From assembly GCA_002239005.1 (NCBI GenBank), contig MPNL01000007.1, forward strand, positions 30,735 through 94,734: a stretch of 64,000 nucleotides of DNA, given 5' to 3'. Shown here one piece after another: positions 9,666 through 18,853 of this stretch. Origin of the DNA: Truepera sp. bin119. GTDB lineage: Bacteria > Deinococcota > Deinococci > Deinococcales > Trueperaceae. Under the pieces are notes generated by a model. That model had not been told where the DNA came from. It saw nothing but the letters and a program-made list of their open reading frames with translations, and did not search any database. Within the stretch, counting starts at the first letter, position 1. Each line of letters starts with the position of its first letter. Made by a program: the position numbers and the translations under genes.

Positions 9666-10961
9666 TCACCAGTCTGGGCTGTCTAGGCTGGGGTGAACCC
9701 GGCGACCTGCTACGACCACCTCGGCTACAGACTCCTCCCGGGCCAGGGTGAAGACCGCTGCGAGGGCCGCCTCCGCCGACGGGCTGTGCTGAAGGACGAC
9801 CTCGAGGGTTGAGCCTGCGGGGGGGCGCAGCAGGACGTAGTCGGCCGCCTTGCCGGCGCTAAAGTCTCCTATCTCATCTTCCAGGTCGAGCGCCTGAGCA
9901 CCGGAGCGGGTAGCCAGATAGAGCAGGTGGGCCGGGGTGAGCGCGACGCCGTCTGCCAGCAGCATCTGCCCCTGATAGGCCATCAACCCCTCCTTGAACA
10001 GGCTGAAACCGGTCCCGCCACCCACGTCGGTGCCGAGGCAGACCCGAACCGCCTGATCGAGGTGACGCCTTAGCGGGAACAGGCCGCTGCCGATGAACAT
10101 GTTGCTCGAGGGGCAGTGGCAGATGCTGGCCCCGGCCCGGGCGAGGCTCTCCAGCTCCGCAGCGGTCGGATGGACGTTGTGGGCGAACACGGAGCGCCGG
10201 CGCACCAGGCCGTGCCGACCGTAGGTCTCGAGGTAGTTTGGGGAGTCGGGGAACAGCCCGGCTACGGTGGCGATCTCGTCCTCGCTCTCGTTCAGGTGGC
10301 TGGTAAAGAGCAGTTCCGGGTTCTCCGCCAGGAGTTCGCCGCAGGCCGCCAGCAGCGCCTCGGAGCAGGAGAGGGAGAAGCGTGGGCTGACGGCGTAGCG
10401 GAGGTGCCCCCGACCGTGCCAGTCCTGTGCCAGTTTGCGACTCTCCTTGAGGGCACGTTCCGGGGTGGTGCGGAGCGCCTCGGTGAGGTTGCGATCCCCT
10501 ACCACCAGTCCCGCGCTCAGGCGTAGTCCGCTCGCCTCCGCCTCCTCGAAGAACACCTGCATGGCGGTCATGAAGTGCGCCCCGAACACCAGGGCGGTGG
10601 TGGTCCCGTTGCGCCCCAGCTGTCTCAGGAAGGTGCGCGCCTGCGCCCGGGCGTAGCCTGGGTCGGCGAGGCGCTCTTCCTCGGGCAGGGTCCGGTCCCG
10701 GAGCCATGCGAGTAGCCGCATGCCCATGGCCCCGATCACGGGCACCTGGGGGTAGTGGACGTGAGCGTCGACCAGCCCCGGCACCATCAGGCAGTCCCGG
10801 CGGTCGACCACCTCCGCCCCGGGGTACTCGGCCCGCACCCGTTCGAAGTCGCCTGCGGCCAGTATGCGCCCCGCTTCATAAGCGAGGCCGCCATCCTCGT
10901 AGACCTCGAGCCGCGGGCTTTGCGGCGTGTGGAAGAGCCTCGCGCGGACGAGGGTGGTCAC
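9666..10961 (-). CDS. guaD: Guanine deaminase, 431 aa
   Basis: Zinc amidohydrolase converting guanine to xanthine. The PGLVDAHVHYPQ motif (metal-binding HxH), the FTSHLNESEDEI block, SVFAHNVH, CHCPSSNMFIGSGLFPL and LGTDVGGGTGFSLF (metal Asp) are those of guanine deaminases. The start is GTG at 10961; the last four bases of the upstream ade gene overlap it (GTGA), so the two are translationally coupled. With ade it makes a purine-base salvage/catabolism pair. Confidence 0.93.
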   Translation of the reverse strand: MTTLVRARLFHTPQSPRLEVYEDGGLAYEAGRILAAGDFERVRAEYPGAEVVDRRDCLMVPGLVDAHVHYPQVPVIGAMGMRLLAWLRDRTLPEEERLADPGYARAQARTFLRQLGRNGTTTALVFGAHFMTAMQVFFEEAEASGLRLSAGLVVGDRNLTEALRTTPERALKESRKLAQDWHGRGHLRYAVSPRFSLSCSEALLAACGELLAENPELLFTSHLNESEDEIATVAGLFPDSPNYLETYGRHGLVRRRSVFAHNVHPTAAELESLARAGASICHCPSSNMFIGSGLFPLRRHLDQAVRVCLGTDVGGGTGFSLFKEGLMAYQGQMLLADGVALTPAHLLYLATRSGAQALDLEDEIGDFSAGKAADYVLLRPPAGSTLEVVLQHSPSAEAALAAVFTLAREESVAEVVVAGRRVHPSLDSPDW

Positions 10962-12703
10962 GGCCCGGTCGCGAGGGGCACCAGTTCGCCGCGCCGGACA
11001 TCGACCAGCCCCCGGTCGGTGAGCCTCAGTTCGGGGATCACTGCCAGACCGAGGAAGCTCAGGGTCATGTAGGGGGAGGGGAGCCGGTTGCCGAGCGAGG
11101 TGGCAGCCGCCTCGAGGGCGTCGAGCTTGGCCCGCACCGCCGGGAGCGGCTCAGCGGTCACCAATCCGGCGAGCGGGAGGGCGAGTTCGGCGAGCACCTC
11201 ACCATCCGCAACCGCAACGACTCCACCGCCGAGCTCCTCGAGGCGGCGGCAGGCGACCAGCAGGTCCCGGTCGGACACCCCCACCGCCAGGAGGTTGTGG
11301 TGGTCGTGTCCTACCGTCCCCGCCAGCGCCCCGGCCCGGAGCCCGAAGCCGGTGACCAGACCGAGGCCCACGTTGCCCGTCTTGCCGTGGCGTTCGATGC
11401 AGGCGAGCTTGAGCAGGTCCCTTTCGGGGTCGGCTACGACGGCACCGTCGCGGACGGTGGGCTCGACCCGCAACTCCTCGGTCAGCACCTGGTCGGGAAG
11501 AGCCCGGATGCAGCGGACCTCCCGGCCCACCGCGCCGATCCGGAACGAGGCCTCGGTGAGCGGAGGCAGGGTCACCGTGCCGGTGACGGCCGCCGGATCG
11601 GCCGGGCCGCGGGCTGGGGTCGCCTCGAGGCGACCCCCCTCGGCGACCCGTTTGCCCGCCTTGTAGACAGTGGCGGCCCGGAAGGTGTCGAGATCGTCTA
11701 GTACCACCAGGTCGGCGAGGTAGCCCGGCGCAATCGCACCTCTGCGGGGGAGCCGGTAGTGTCTCGCGACGTTGAAGCTGGCGCAACGGACGGCGTAGAC
11801 CGGATCGACCCCGCCGTGGATAGCCCTCCTCACCAGGAAGTCGACCCCGCCCTCGTCGAGCAGGTCGTGCGGCAAGCGGTCATCAGTCACGAACCCGATC
11901 CGGTCGCCGTGCCTGGGCTCGACCAGCGGCAGGAGCGCTTCGAGGTTGCGGGTCACCGACCCCTCTCGCACCATCAGGAACACCCCGCTCTGGAGCTTCT
12001 CCAGACCCTCAGCCAGCGTCGTGGATTCGTGGTCAGAGGCGATTCCGGTCGCCAGGTAGGTCTGCAGGTCGCGGCCCGAGAGGGAGGGCGCGTGGCCCTC
12101 GGGGCTTTTGCGATAGGCTTCGGCCAGCAGTGCCTTGCCCAGGTTCTCGCTGTCCCCCTCGATCACGGCCGGGAAGCTCATGATCTCAGCCACCCCGACC
12201 ACCCTGGGGTGAGCTAGCAGCGACTCGATCTCGGCGAGGCCGAGGGTCGCCCCCGTGGTCTCGAGTGGGGTCGAGGGAACACAACTCGGCACCGTGAGCC
12301 ACACGTCGAGTGGCAGTCCCTCGCTCTGCTCGAGTACCCAGCGGATACCGGGGACCCCGGCGACGTTGCCGATCTCGTGCGGGTCCCACACCACGCCGGT
12401 CACGCCGCGAGGCAGGATCGCCGCTGCGTAGGTGTCCGGGGTCACCAGTGAGGACTCGATGTGGAGGTGGCCATCGATGAGGCCCGGTGCCAGGTGGGCG
12501 CCTCCGAGGTCGATCACCTCGGCAGCGTCGGCGTCGGCGACACTCTCGCCTACGGCGGCTATGAACCGCCCTGCGACCAGAATGTGGGTGGGCTCGATGG
12601 TGCCTGTGAAGACGTTCAGCAGTTGGGCGTTGCGCAGGAGCAGCGACCCCGGGGAGCGGCCCGAGGCGACAGCTACGGCCAGGCGGGCTTCCTCGAGGGT
12701 CAT
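10958..12703 (-). CDS. ade: Adenine deaminase, 581 aa
   Basis: Metal-dependent hydrolase converting adenine to hypoxanthine. LAPGLIDGHLHIESS, GVTGVVWDPHEIGNV, GIASDHESTT, and the C-terminal KTGNVGLGLVTGFG and GTVGHDHHNLLAVG motifs are diagnostic. The frame extends upstream to 12880, but the family N-terminus (MTLEEARLAVAVASG) fits ATG 12703, with AAGGGG as ribosome-binding site. A short leader ORF ends at this start codon. Its own stop overlaps the guaD start. Confidence 0.95.
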   Translation of the reverse strand: MTLEEARLAVAVASGRSPGSLLLRNAQLLNVFTGTIEPTHILVAGRFIAAVGESVADADAAEVIDLGGAHLAPGLIDGHLHIESSLVTPDTYAAAILPRGVTGVVWDPHEIGNVAGVPGIRWVLEQSEGLPLDVWLTVPSCVPSTPLETTGATLGLAEIESLLAHPRVVGVAEIMSFPAVIEGDSENLGKALLAEAYRKSPEGHAPSLSGRDLQTYLATGIASDHESTTLAEGLEKLQSGVFLMVREGSVTRNLEALLPLVEPRHGDRIGFVTDDRLPHDLLDEGGVDFLVRRAIHGGVDPVYAVRCASFNVARHYRLPRRGAIAPGYLADLVVLDDLDTFRAATVYKAGKRVAEGGRLEATPARGPADPAAVTGTVTLPPLTEASFRIGAVGREVRCIRALPDQVLTEELRVEPTVRDGAVVADPERDLLKLACIERHGKTGNVGLGLVTGFGLRAGALAGTVGHDHHNLLAVGVSDRDLLVACRRLEELGGGVVAVADGEVLAELALPLAGLVTAEPLPAVRAKLDALEAAATSLGNRLPSPYMTLSFLGLAVIPELRLTDRGLVDVRRGELVPLATGP

Positions 12704-12767
12704 GGATGACCCCTTGGCGTTCCTGCTCTGGCTCTGCTCACGTTGAAGCTCAGCATCTCTGAGTATA
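12700..12767 (-). promoter_or_regulatory. ade promoter with 18-codon leader ORF overlapping the ade start
   Basis: TATACT on the minus strand (12762-12767) lies five bases before an ATG (12756). This opens an 18-codon frame (MLSFNVSRARAGTPRGHP) whose TGA overlaps the ade ATG as ATGA. The ade ribosome-binding site lies inside it. Whether it is translated is inference, but coupling of ade to a leaderless leader peptide would explain the layout. Confidence 0.45.
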
Positions 12768-13459
12768 CCGCGCTGGGTCGCTGAGCCTCGCGACATCCTT
12801 TGCGGGTCTCGGTGGGATAACGGCCCAGTTCCTTGTCGCAACTCACTCCTCTTCGCAAGCGTGTCGCTGGCGTTCCGCATTCTTTGGCAGGCTATCGGGC
12901 CCAGGAGGCTCCCGAAGGTGGGGGGAGTGGAAACAGTGCGGTTCTGAACTGACCAGCTCGGCCTCTCGGCAGCTTGAGGTCGACCTCGCCATGAGGCGTT
13001 TCAAGCCTTCTGGGGTAGCTGCCGTTCTTGCGGCCTCCATGTTCACGCAGGAAGATCGCTTGCTCAAGGTGGATCAAGACATCGAGCTCGTCCCGAACGG
13101 CAGCTTTGACGGCATCACGGACCCGAAGCGGAAACAAGCTCTACGGGCCCAACGAAGCTGTCCTTGTCCATCCTTTGACCCGAAGAGTCCGTCCTTTGGA
13201 ATTTCAGGCTATCCTGGTCCCTGGGGTACCTCCAGACCGAGGGGATTGGGTGTCCCCTTAGCAGCGACTATAGTCCGTGTCACAGAAAAGCTTACGCTAC
13301 CGGCTGACCGATCAGATTTGGAGTATTCGGGAGTTGCAAGGACGGATTCGCTGGATTCGCTCATCTACGTATCCGGGTGGGGAGCGCCCTTCCTTCGACC
13401 ATCGGGCACGCCCTCTCTTGAGCTGTTGTGGGCCATCACGGAGCGTCTGACATGCTTGA
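12768..13459. other. Gap with transposase debris at start of the defence island
   Basis: Besides the IS256-type fragment, no intact gene is convincing here. One copy of the 20-bp dispersed repeat (see 22,813) lies at 13,177-13,196 in inverse orientation. Several overlapping plus-strand frames (for example 12,991-13,479) have no recognisable content. Confidence 0.5.
12892..13137 (-). pseudogene. IS256-family transposase remnant
   Basis: An 81-residue reverse frame reads VRDELDVLIHLEQAIFLREH, then GRKNGSYPRRLETPHGEVDL, then LPRGRAGQFRTALFP. This is the N-terminal zinc/HTH-like block of IS256-type transposases (NG.Y.R.L.T..G...L..PR.R.G.F...LFP). The DDE catalytic part is missing and the frame then diverges, so this is a dead fragment. 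It marks the left edge of the accessory region. Confidence 0.7.
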
Positions 13460-14083
13460 TCACCAAGACCTGGGCCTAGGTATCAGGCTGCCATCTCGGA
13501 GCGTGTACGGATCGGGGAATTGGTGGCGGCGATAGCGGTCTCCCTTCACCCTAAACGTTCGTGAGACCAGTTTCGCCAACTCCTGGCTCTTCCTTCTGAA
13601 CGGAAAGATGAAGATCACCTCTTTGTGTGGAAACATCCGTTTTGCCACCTTCACACCCGCTGCCAAGTCAGTGTCGCCTGTCACGAGAACGGCTGCAGCG
13701 CATGCGTCATCTGCTAGCTGCTCGATGAGGTGAGCAGCTATCGCAACATCTGTCTCTTTCTCCTCATGGCTCTGCCACTGGTGCCCACAGTTACGGCACG
13801 ACACCGTTTTGCTCTTGAACTGCCCTAGGACCACATCGACCCCTGAATCCTCCAGGCAGGAGATATAGGTCCTGTGACGATTGACTGCATCAGGGTCACG
13901 GCTTTGCAGATGTGTGGCCAGAGCAGAGAAGTACAGCACCCTGTTAAGCGTGGCTGCACGGTCGATATGGGGTAGATAGCTCTTGCAGAAGCCGATGAGG
14001 TCGAGCCAGCGTACCCCTGTCCCTCCCAGATCTTTCAGAGAGTGGTAGAGGTTGAAGCCGTCGATCAGGAACGAAACTCTCAT
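13460..14083 (-). CDS. NYN-domain (LabA-like) predicted ribonuclease, 207 aa
   Basis: PIN-like nuclease fold of the NYN family. The N-terminal FLIDGFNLYHSL supplies the first acidic residue, EKETDVAIAAHLIE and LVTGDTDLAAGV the remaining metal-binding aspartates. A CRNCGHQW segment near residue 97 looks like half of a zinc knuckle and is an embellishment. Start ATG 14083 with GAGGAG just upstream. It lies 114 bp after the HTH gene on the same strand and is probably co-transcribed. NYN genes of this type occur in defence regions; target RNA unknown. Confidence 0.8.
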   Translation of the reverse strand: MRVSFLIDGFNLYHSLKDLGGTGVRWLDLIGFCKSYLPHIDRAATLNRVLYFSALATHLQSRDPDAVNRHRTYISCLEDSGVDVVLGQFKSKTVSCRNCGHQWQSHEEKETDVAIAAHLIEQLADDACAAAVLVTGDTDLAAGVKVAKRMFPHKEVIFIFPFRRKSQELAKLVSRTFRVKGDRYRRHQFPDPYTLRDGSLIPRPRSW

Positions 14084-14123
14084 AGCTCCTCGGCTCTAGG
14101 TAGGGTCCATACGAAGCCGACAT

Positions 14124-14147
14124 CTGACCCTGGACGGCCAGGGTCAG
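14124..14147. repeat. Perfect 10-bp hairpin between HTH and NYN genes
   Basis: CTGACCCTGG, four bases, then CCAGGGTCAG. There is no T-run beside it, so a simple terminator is unlikely. In the transcript it would form a strong stem about 40 nt before the NYN start. Confidence 0.6.
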
Positions 14148-14197
14148 GATTCGTGACGAGAGCACGGGTCACTGCAGCTGGAGCCGTTGCGCGCTTG

Positions 14198-14791
14198 TCA
14201 CGCTATGTCCTCCGCAAGGTTTATGGCATCACCCCGCACCACTAGAGGATACGCATGCAAGACGCGGTAATCGTCGCCATCTACACTTACGCGGACACCA
14301 TAGGCTCGCATCCGCTCAATCTCGCTGTCGAAGTCTCCGTACCCCGGGCCGCGTTCCCGTCCCCAAAAGGCCGTAGCTGATTTCAGGTCGATTAAGCGCA
14401 CCACCTTAGCCGTGAAGCCTAGAGCGATGGGGGTAGCGACCTTCCCCTCACGCGACGCCTCCAGCACCGCCGGAATTGGGGAGCCGAACAGTTGGGCAGC
14501 CGCGATCGGGGTTAGAACGTCCATCGGTTCTTCCACCCCAGTATCCTCTAGGCCGTCCGTCCAGAACGTGTCCATCTCCTCGGTCAGGCCGTGCGGATCG
14601 AGGATCTGGTCGCACAGCGCCTGACTCCAGTTGTGATATTCCCTCACACTCTTAAAGGTGACTCCTCGATGGACGGTCCCATCAATGAGGATGTCGACCT
14701 GACTAAGTCGCCCGCGCCGTACAGCCATACTAATGGCGGGCTGCGTCATGCCGCAGAGTCGCGCGACTTTCTTCCTGCTCAAGACCAGCAC
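14198..14791 (-). CDS. HTH-containing protein of unknown family, 197 aa
   Basis: The N-terminal VLVLSRKKVARLCGMTQPAI, then SMAVRRGRL, looks like a helix-turn-helix that begins a DNA-binding domain. The rest (TPIAAAQLFG..., YRVLHAYPLVVRGDAINLA) has no family I recognise. The frame is open to a TTG at 14857, but GTG 14791 with GGGAGGT seven bases upstream is the better start. It precedes the NYN gene and may be its regulator or antitoxin; that is inferred only from position. Confidence 0.6.
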   Translation of the reverse strand: MLVLSRKKVARLCGMTQPAISMAVRRGRLSQVDILIDGTVHRGVTFKSVREYHNWSQALCDQILDPHGLTEEMDTFWTDGLEDTGVEEPMDVLTPIAAAQLFGSPIPAVLEASREGKVATPIALGFTAKVVRLIDLKSATAFWGRERGPGYGDFDSEIERMRAYGVRVSVDGDDYRVLHAYPLVVRGDAINLAEDIA

Positions 14792-14823
14792 CTTCGTTAC
14801 CTCCCGTGCATCAGCATCTAAGG

Positions 14824-14857
14824 AAATTTTAACATAGGAAAATAACTTATGCAACAA
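14824..14857 (-). promoter_or_regulatory. Promoter of the HTH-NYN pair
   Basis: On the minus strand TTGCAT, a 17-base spacer, then TAAAAT, about 30 bases before the ribosome-binding site GGGAGGT. The whole 14,821-14,940 stretch is AT-rich against a GC-rich background. About 60 bp further upstream (14,910-14,930 area) an inverted repeat TGTTG-N6-CAACA could be an operator. Confidence 0.5.
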
Positions 14858-15168
14858 ACTAATAAGATGCTACAAAAACATATATCAACCCAACAACCAC
14901 TTGTTGACTTAACAACACGGCCACTGCTAGCATTCGCTTATCCCCACCGCGTATTCCCCTTCGTGGGTTTCGCGGCCCCCCTCGGGTTACGATCCGAGGG
15001 ATTTTTTTGACGACGAACCTGGCAACGCCCCGAGCCGCCGATCCTCGACCGCGATGAGGACCGAGGGCAGAGAGTCAGTAAGAGAGGGTGTATCGGAGTT
15101 GGGCGGGAGGTGTGACATGGGAAGACCAGTATCGTTCGTTGTCATCTCCTTGATCGGGTTGTAGCGTG

Positions 15169-15350
15169 AGAGTCTGTTCCATAAATTGAGTAGCCGCCTC
15201 AGGTGCAGTACTTCACCTACCAGATTTGGGGCTCGGGGGGTCTCATTGACGCGCTGGAACTCTCGGAGGTGATATTCCAAGTGGTTTCACCCACCAGGGA
15301 GGGCCACATGTTTTGGAAAAGGACCACTTGCGATTTATGGAACAGACTCT
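15169..15350. mobile_element. 182-bp MITE-like element with 18-bp terminal inverted repeats
   Basis: AGAGTCTGTTCCATAAAT at 15,169-15,186 is matched perfectly by its reverse complement at 15,333-15,350. The element has no transposase. The flanking 8-mers do not match, so no target duplication remains. An IS256-type transposase fragment lies 2 kb away, but I cannot show that it moved this element. A 97-residue reverse frame (14,987-15,280) covers much of it and is probably not a gene. Confidence 0.65.
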
Positions 15351-15515
15351 GAAGATCTGCCCCCACTGGATGAGGGGGAGATGGGTGTCCGATCGTTAGC
15401 GAGGTGCTGGGAGACTGCCCCTTTCATCAGGGTCGTTCCAGGCTGGCTCCGGTCGTATTCACCTGTGGCATCGATTTGCGGTCTGACCGCGTGGGTCTTT
15501 GGCTTTCGGTCCGAC

Positions 15516-18500
15516 CTACTCTTTCTCGAATCCCTGACTCGTGAACTTCAGTGTCCGGCTGTTCTCCGTAACCGTGCGAACGACCTGGTCCGGTGCACCT
15601 GAGGGTACCTCGGCTTCGATCTCGAGCGTCACCGTGACCTTGGCATCGATCAAGCCGGAAAGGTGTGAGATGACCTCGTCAGCAATCTGGCTCGCGTCGC
15701 GGCCTACGCGCGCTGAGTCGAGCGCGACGGTCCCATGAAATCGGGTAGGTTGCGTTACCGTCGGCGTGTCAGGTGCCTGCTCAGTGCCCGATCCTTCACC
15801 CGAAACCGGGCTGGTTCCTGCTACCGCAGGCTCGGTCGGCTTCGCACTCTCGGCATCGAGCTGTTGACGCGCAACAGCTGGTTTGACGAGCAACCCCGGG
15901 GCGTCTACGTCCGGTAGTGAGACGATCTGTCCGCCACGCAAACCACGGTATCGCTTCGCCTCATCATCAAAGCTGTCTGCGAACGCAAATGCTTCTTGCT
16001 CCCAGATTAGAAGCGCGACCCCGTCGCCGATCGCATTCAGCAGAACCGTCGGTTTGCTGATCCGGGGCAGATAGAGATACCGCGCGAAGTCCTCGACGAT
16101 CTGTTTGATCGACACGTGGTCGCCGCGCCAGAGTGGCACGCGGTCTAGTTCGAGGCGCAGCCGGGTGGCAGCGAAGCCGGTAACCAGCAGTTCATCGCCT
16201 CTTAGCTTCTTGCTTGCTCTGCCAGCCAGTGAGTCCTGGCCCGACAGCCTCATGGTCTGCCACTCAACCGAAGCGTCGGGACTGGCCTGAACCGGTACCA
16301 GGAGCCACTGGTAGGTCTCGGGGAGCCGGGCCGTAACCGCATTGGACGCCGCTTCCTTTTGGACCTCAGCCTGCCTGACCTGATGCGGCGAGAGGTCGAG
16401 TTGTTCGCGTTCGCCGAGTATCGATTCCCAGGCCAGGTAGCGTCGGATCGCCTCATCGAGGTCCTGCAGCCTCGTCTTGTCTGCAGCCAGAAACACGAGC
16501 GTGTTGCGATAGATCCTCGGCGCACTACCCCTCGATTCCAAGATGGCTTTCGCAGCGGTCTCGGCTGGGTTGCCCTGTTCTCTGCTGTAGGGTGTGTCGA
16601 TCCCGAGTACCACGAGTCGCGCATCAAGATCGTCTGGAACATCCTGTCCAGACTGCGGTAGGGGGTGGACGCGACTAAAGTCACCTGCCTGACGAAGGTC
16701 GGATCGGAGCCGCAAGTCGAGTTCCTGCACCACCCTGTCGCGGTCCCGTTTCAACTGCTCGGCGCGGTCCTCCGCCAGCTTTGTGACGGTCGGCTGGGTA
16801 GAGTACCAGTAACGAGGACCATCCTGGTAAAGGTAGGTCGCCGCACCGGCTAAGCGCCTGAGTGCATCGCCGAAGATCGCTGGAGACTCCCCCGGCATGG
16901 TACAGCCGAGCTTGACGCGGCGATCCTCGAGGCCTCGGTGGGCCGCCTCAGCAGTGGGTGCGGATCCGAGGTAGATCGTCCGCGCCACACGTCTGGAAGC
17001 GGTGAACTTACCGAGATTCGGGACCTCACCGTCGAGCCGCAGTGGGAGCGAGTTGGGTCCGTCTACGTCCTTCTCAATAACCGGCACCCAGTTGTCGCTG
17101 AGATATCGGGTCAGTTCGAACTGTACGCGTCTATCGTCGATCGCAATGTTCGCGGGCAAGATCAGCGGGTTCCTGTCCCCTCTCTCCCACAGGCTGTGAA
17201 TGACAGCTGCCATCAATCGCAGCACGCCCCGCGTTCGTTGGAACTTCACCAACGTCGACCAATCGGTGTAGAGCCGGTCAAAGATCTCAGGATGGATCGG
17301 ATAGGCCGCCTTGATCCGCTTCTCGTAGTCAGCGTCCCGGCACTCCGGCGGAAACTCCAGATGCTGTGTCCGATAGAGTTCGGCGAAGGCCCGCGCAACC
17401 ACATCCCGATCCTTGAATTGGCTAGGGTCTGAAAAAGGCTCGAAGAGCCGCCGCCGGACAATCTCGAAACCCTCCTCGGCGCTCGCCGGTCGCCAGGACG
17501 ACTCGATACGCCCGATCACGTTCTGCAGCCGATCGAGTGCCTCGCGCCCGCGTTGCCCACCGACCTCGACATCATCGGCCTGGGTGTGAGGCGATCCGGC
17601 CGTATCCGAAGCTGGCAAGCTGATCACGAGCAGGCAGTTCTTGGCGAGCCTGGACGACTCCGTCAGCGCCTGGGCGAAACTGAACTGGGTCTCAAAACTT
17701 CCGGCGGGGAGGTCGCTCTGGTCATGTAGCTGGCGGGCGTAGGCGACCCACTCATCGATGAGGACCAGGCAGGGGCCATATTCATTAAAGAGCTCCCGCA
17801 GGGCGTCACCTGGATTCGTGGCCCTTTCGTCGTCGGCCGCGATCCGCGCGAACGCCCCCTTGCCACCTAGTTGCCATGCCAGTTCGCCCCATAGCGTGCG
17901 AACGACCGTGCCATCCGGTTTGGTGACTGGGTTTCCCGGCGAGATCTTGTTTCCGACCAGCACTACCCGGCGCGCTGTTGCGAGTTCCGTCGCTTCCGCC
18001 TCCTGCAGCACCGCATCGATACCGACCAGTTTTCCCGGTGCCGTCCCGGAGAAGAGATGGTATAGGGCAAGCATCGAGTGGGTCTTGCCGCCACCGAAGT
18101 TGGTCTGTAATTGAACGACGGGATCACCGCCTCTGTCTGCGAGGCGGCGGATTGCCCCGACCAACAGGCCCTTCAGGCTTTCTGTCAGGTAGGTGCGCCG
18201 AAAGAACTCGACCGGGTCCCGGTATTCGTCCGTTCCTTCACCCAAGTGCACCTGCCAGAGGTCAGCGGCGAACTCGGCCTGTTGGTAGCGCCCGCTCGCG
18301 ACATCCTTGTGGGGTCTGACGATCTCCCGCCAGGGCTTCAGGCGGGTGGCCGCAGCGCTTTCTATCGTGGTGCCCGCCTGCTTGCGCCGCTCCCCGCGCA
18401 CCTGTTCTTCGAAGCGCACCCGCAGCAACTCCATCTTGGACTTCTCCAGCTCTGCTGACTGCGGTGCCGATACGGCGGCGAGGAGCCGACCGACCGAGTC

Positions 18501-18839
18501 CAAGGCTCGATAGGCGTCATCGCTGGAGAAACTCTCCTGGTGCGCCCACTTGTTGCGGTGGCCGCGCAACTCGCTCACCAGACTCCGCTCGGCAGGTCCA
18601 AGAGTCTCGCGAAAGACCTCGTTCCAGGTCTCCCACATCAGCTTGAGCAGCCCGGCCGCGTCCCATTCCAGGATAGGTTTGTTCGCTAACGCACGGTCTT
18701 CGGCGTAGTCACGCAACCTGTGGGCATCTAAGCGCCACGCTTCAACCGCACTCTTCACCTCTCGGGTTACGAACGGACCCAGGCCAGCTTTTAGTAGATC
18801 AAGGGCCTTGCCGACCCGTTCATGATTGCTAATCGCCAT
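15516..18839 (-). CDS. Swt1-type HEPN + DUF499 AAA ATPase (COG1483-like), 1107 aa
   Basis: Last gene of a five-gene defence operon. About residues 1-150 form a HEPN domain of the Swt1 type (RVGKALDLLKAGL..., LVSELRGHRNKWAH with the R-x4-H-like pair). Then comes the ATPase with Walker A FGGGKTHSM and Walker B CLVLIDEWVAYARQL, followed by a long helical C-terminal part. The frame stays open to 19,436 but that extension overlaps the neighbour and has no family resemblance; ATG 18,839 starts the HEPN. Family members act with DUF1156 methylases and SNF2 helicases. Confidence 0.85.
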   Translation of the reverse strand: MAISNHERVGKALDLLKAGLGPFVTREVKSAVEAWRLDAHRLRDYAEDRALANKPILEWDAAGLLKLMWETWNEVFRETLGPAERSLVSELRGHRNKWAHQESFSSDDAYRALDSVGRLLAAVSAPQSAELEKSKMELLRVRFEEQVRGERRKQAGTTIESAAATRLKPWREIVRPHKDVASGRYQQAEFAADLWQVHLGEGTDEYRDPVEFFRRTYLTESLKGLLVGAIRRLADRGGDPVVQLQTNFGGGKTHSMLALYHLFSGTAPGKLVGIDAVLQEAEATELATARRVVLVGNKISPGNPVTKPDGTVVRTLWGELAWQLGGKGAFARIAADDERATNPGDALRELFNEYGPCLVLIDEWVAYARQLHDQSDLPAGSFETQFSFAQALTESSRLAKNCLLVISLPASDTAGSPHTQADDVEVGGQRGREALDRLQNVIGRIESSWRPASAEEGFEIVRRRLFEPFSDPSQFKDRDVVARAFAELYRTQHLEFPPECRDADYEKRIKAAYPIHPEIFDRLYTDWSTLVKFQRTRGVLRLMAAVIHSLWERGDRNPLILPANIAIDDRRVQFELTRYLSDNWVPVIEKDVDGPNSLPLRLDGEVPNLGKFTASRRVARTIYLGSAPTAEAAHRGLEDRRVKLGCTMPGESPAIFGDALRRLAGAATYLYQDGPRYWYSTQPTVTKLAEDRAEQLKRDRDRVVQELDLRLRSDLRQAGDFSRVHPLPQSGQDVPDDLDARLVVLGIDTPYSREQGNPAETAAKAILESRGSAPRIYRNTLVFLAADKTRLQDLDEAIRRYLAWESILGEREQLDLSPHQVRQAEVQKEAASNAVTARLPETYQWLLVPVQASPDASVEWQTMRLSGQDSLAGRASKKLRGDELLVTGFAATRLRLELDRVPLWRGDHVSIKQIVEDFARYLYLPRISKPTVLLNAIGDGVALLIWEQEAFAFADSFDDEAKRYRGLRGGQIVSLPDVDAPGLLVKPAVARQQLDAESAKPTEPAVAGTSPVSGEGSGTEQAPDTPTVTQPTRFHGTVALDSARVGRDASQIADEVISHLSGLIDAKVTVTLEIEAEVPSGAPDQVVRTVTENSRTLKFTSQGFEKE

Positions 18840-18853
18840 CGGTCTGTGCTCTC

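Noticed and set aside
14987..15280. 97-residue minus-strand ORF
   Set aside because: It is largely contained in the MITE-like element and has no family resemblance or good ribosome-binding site.
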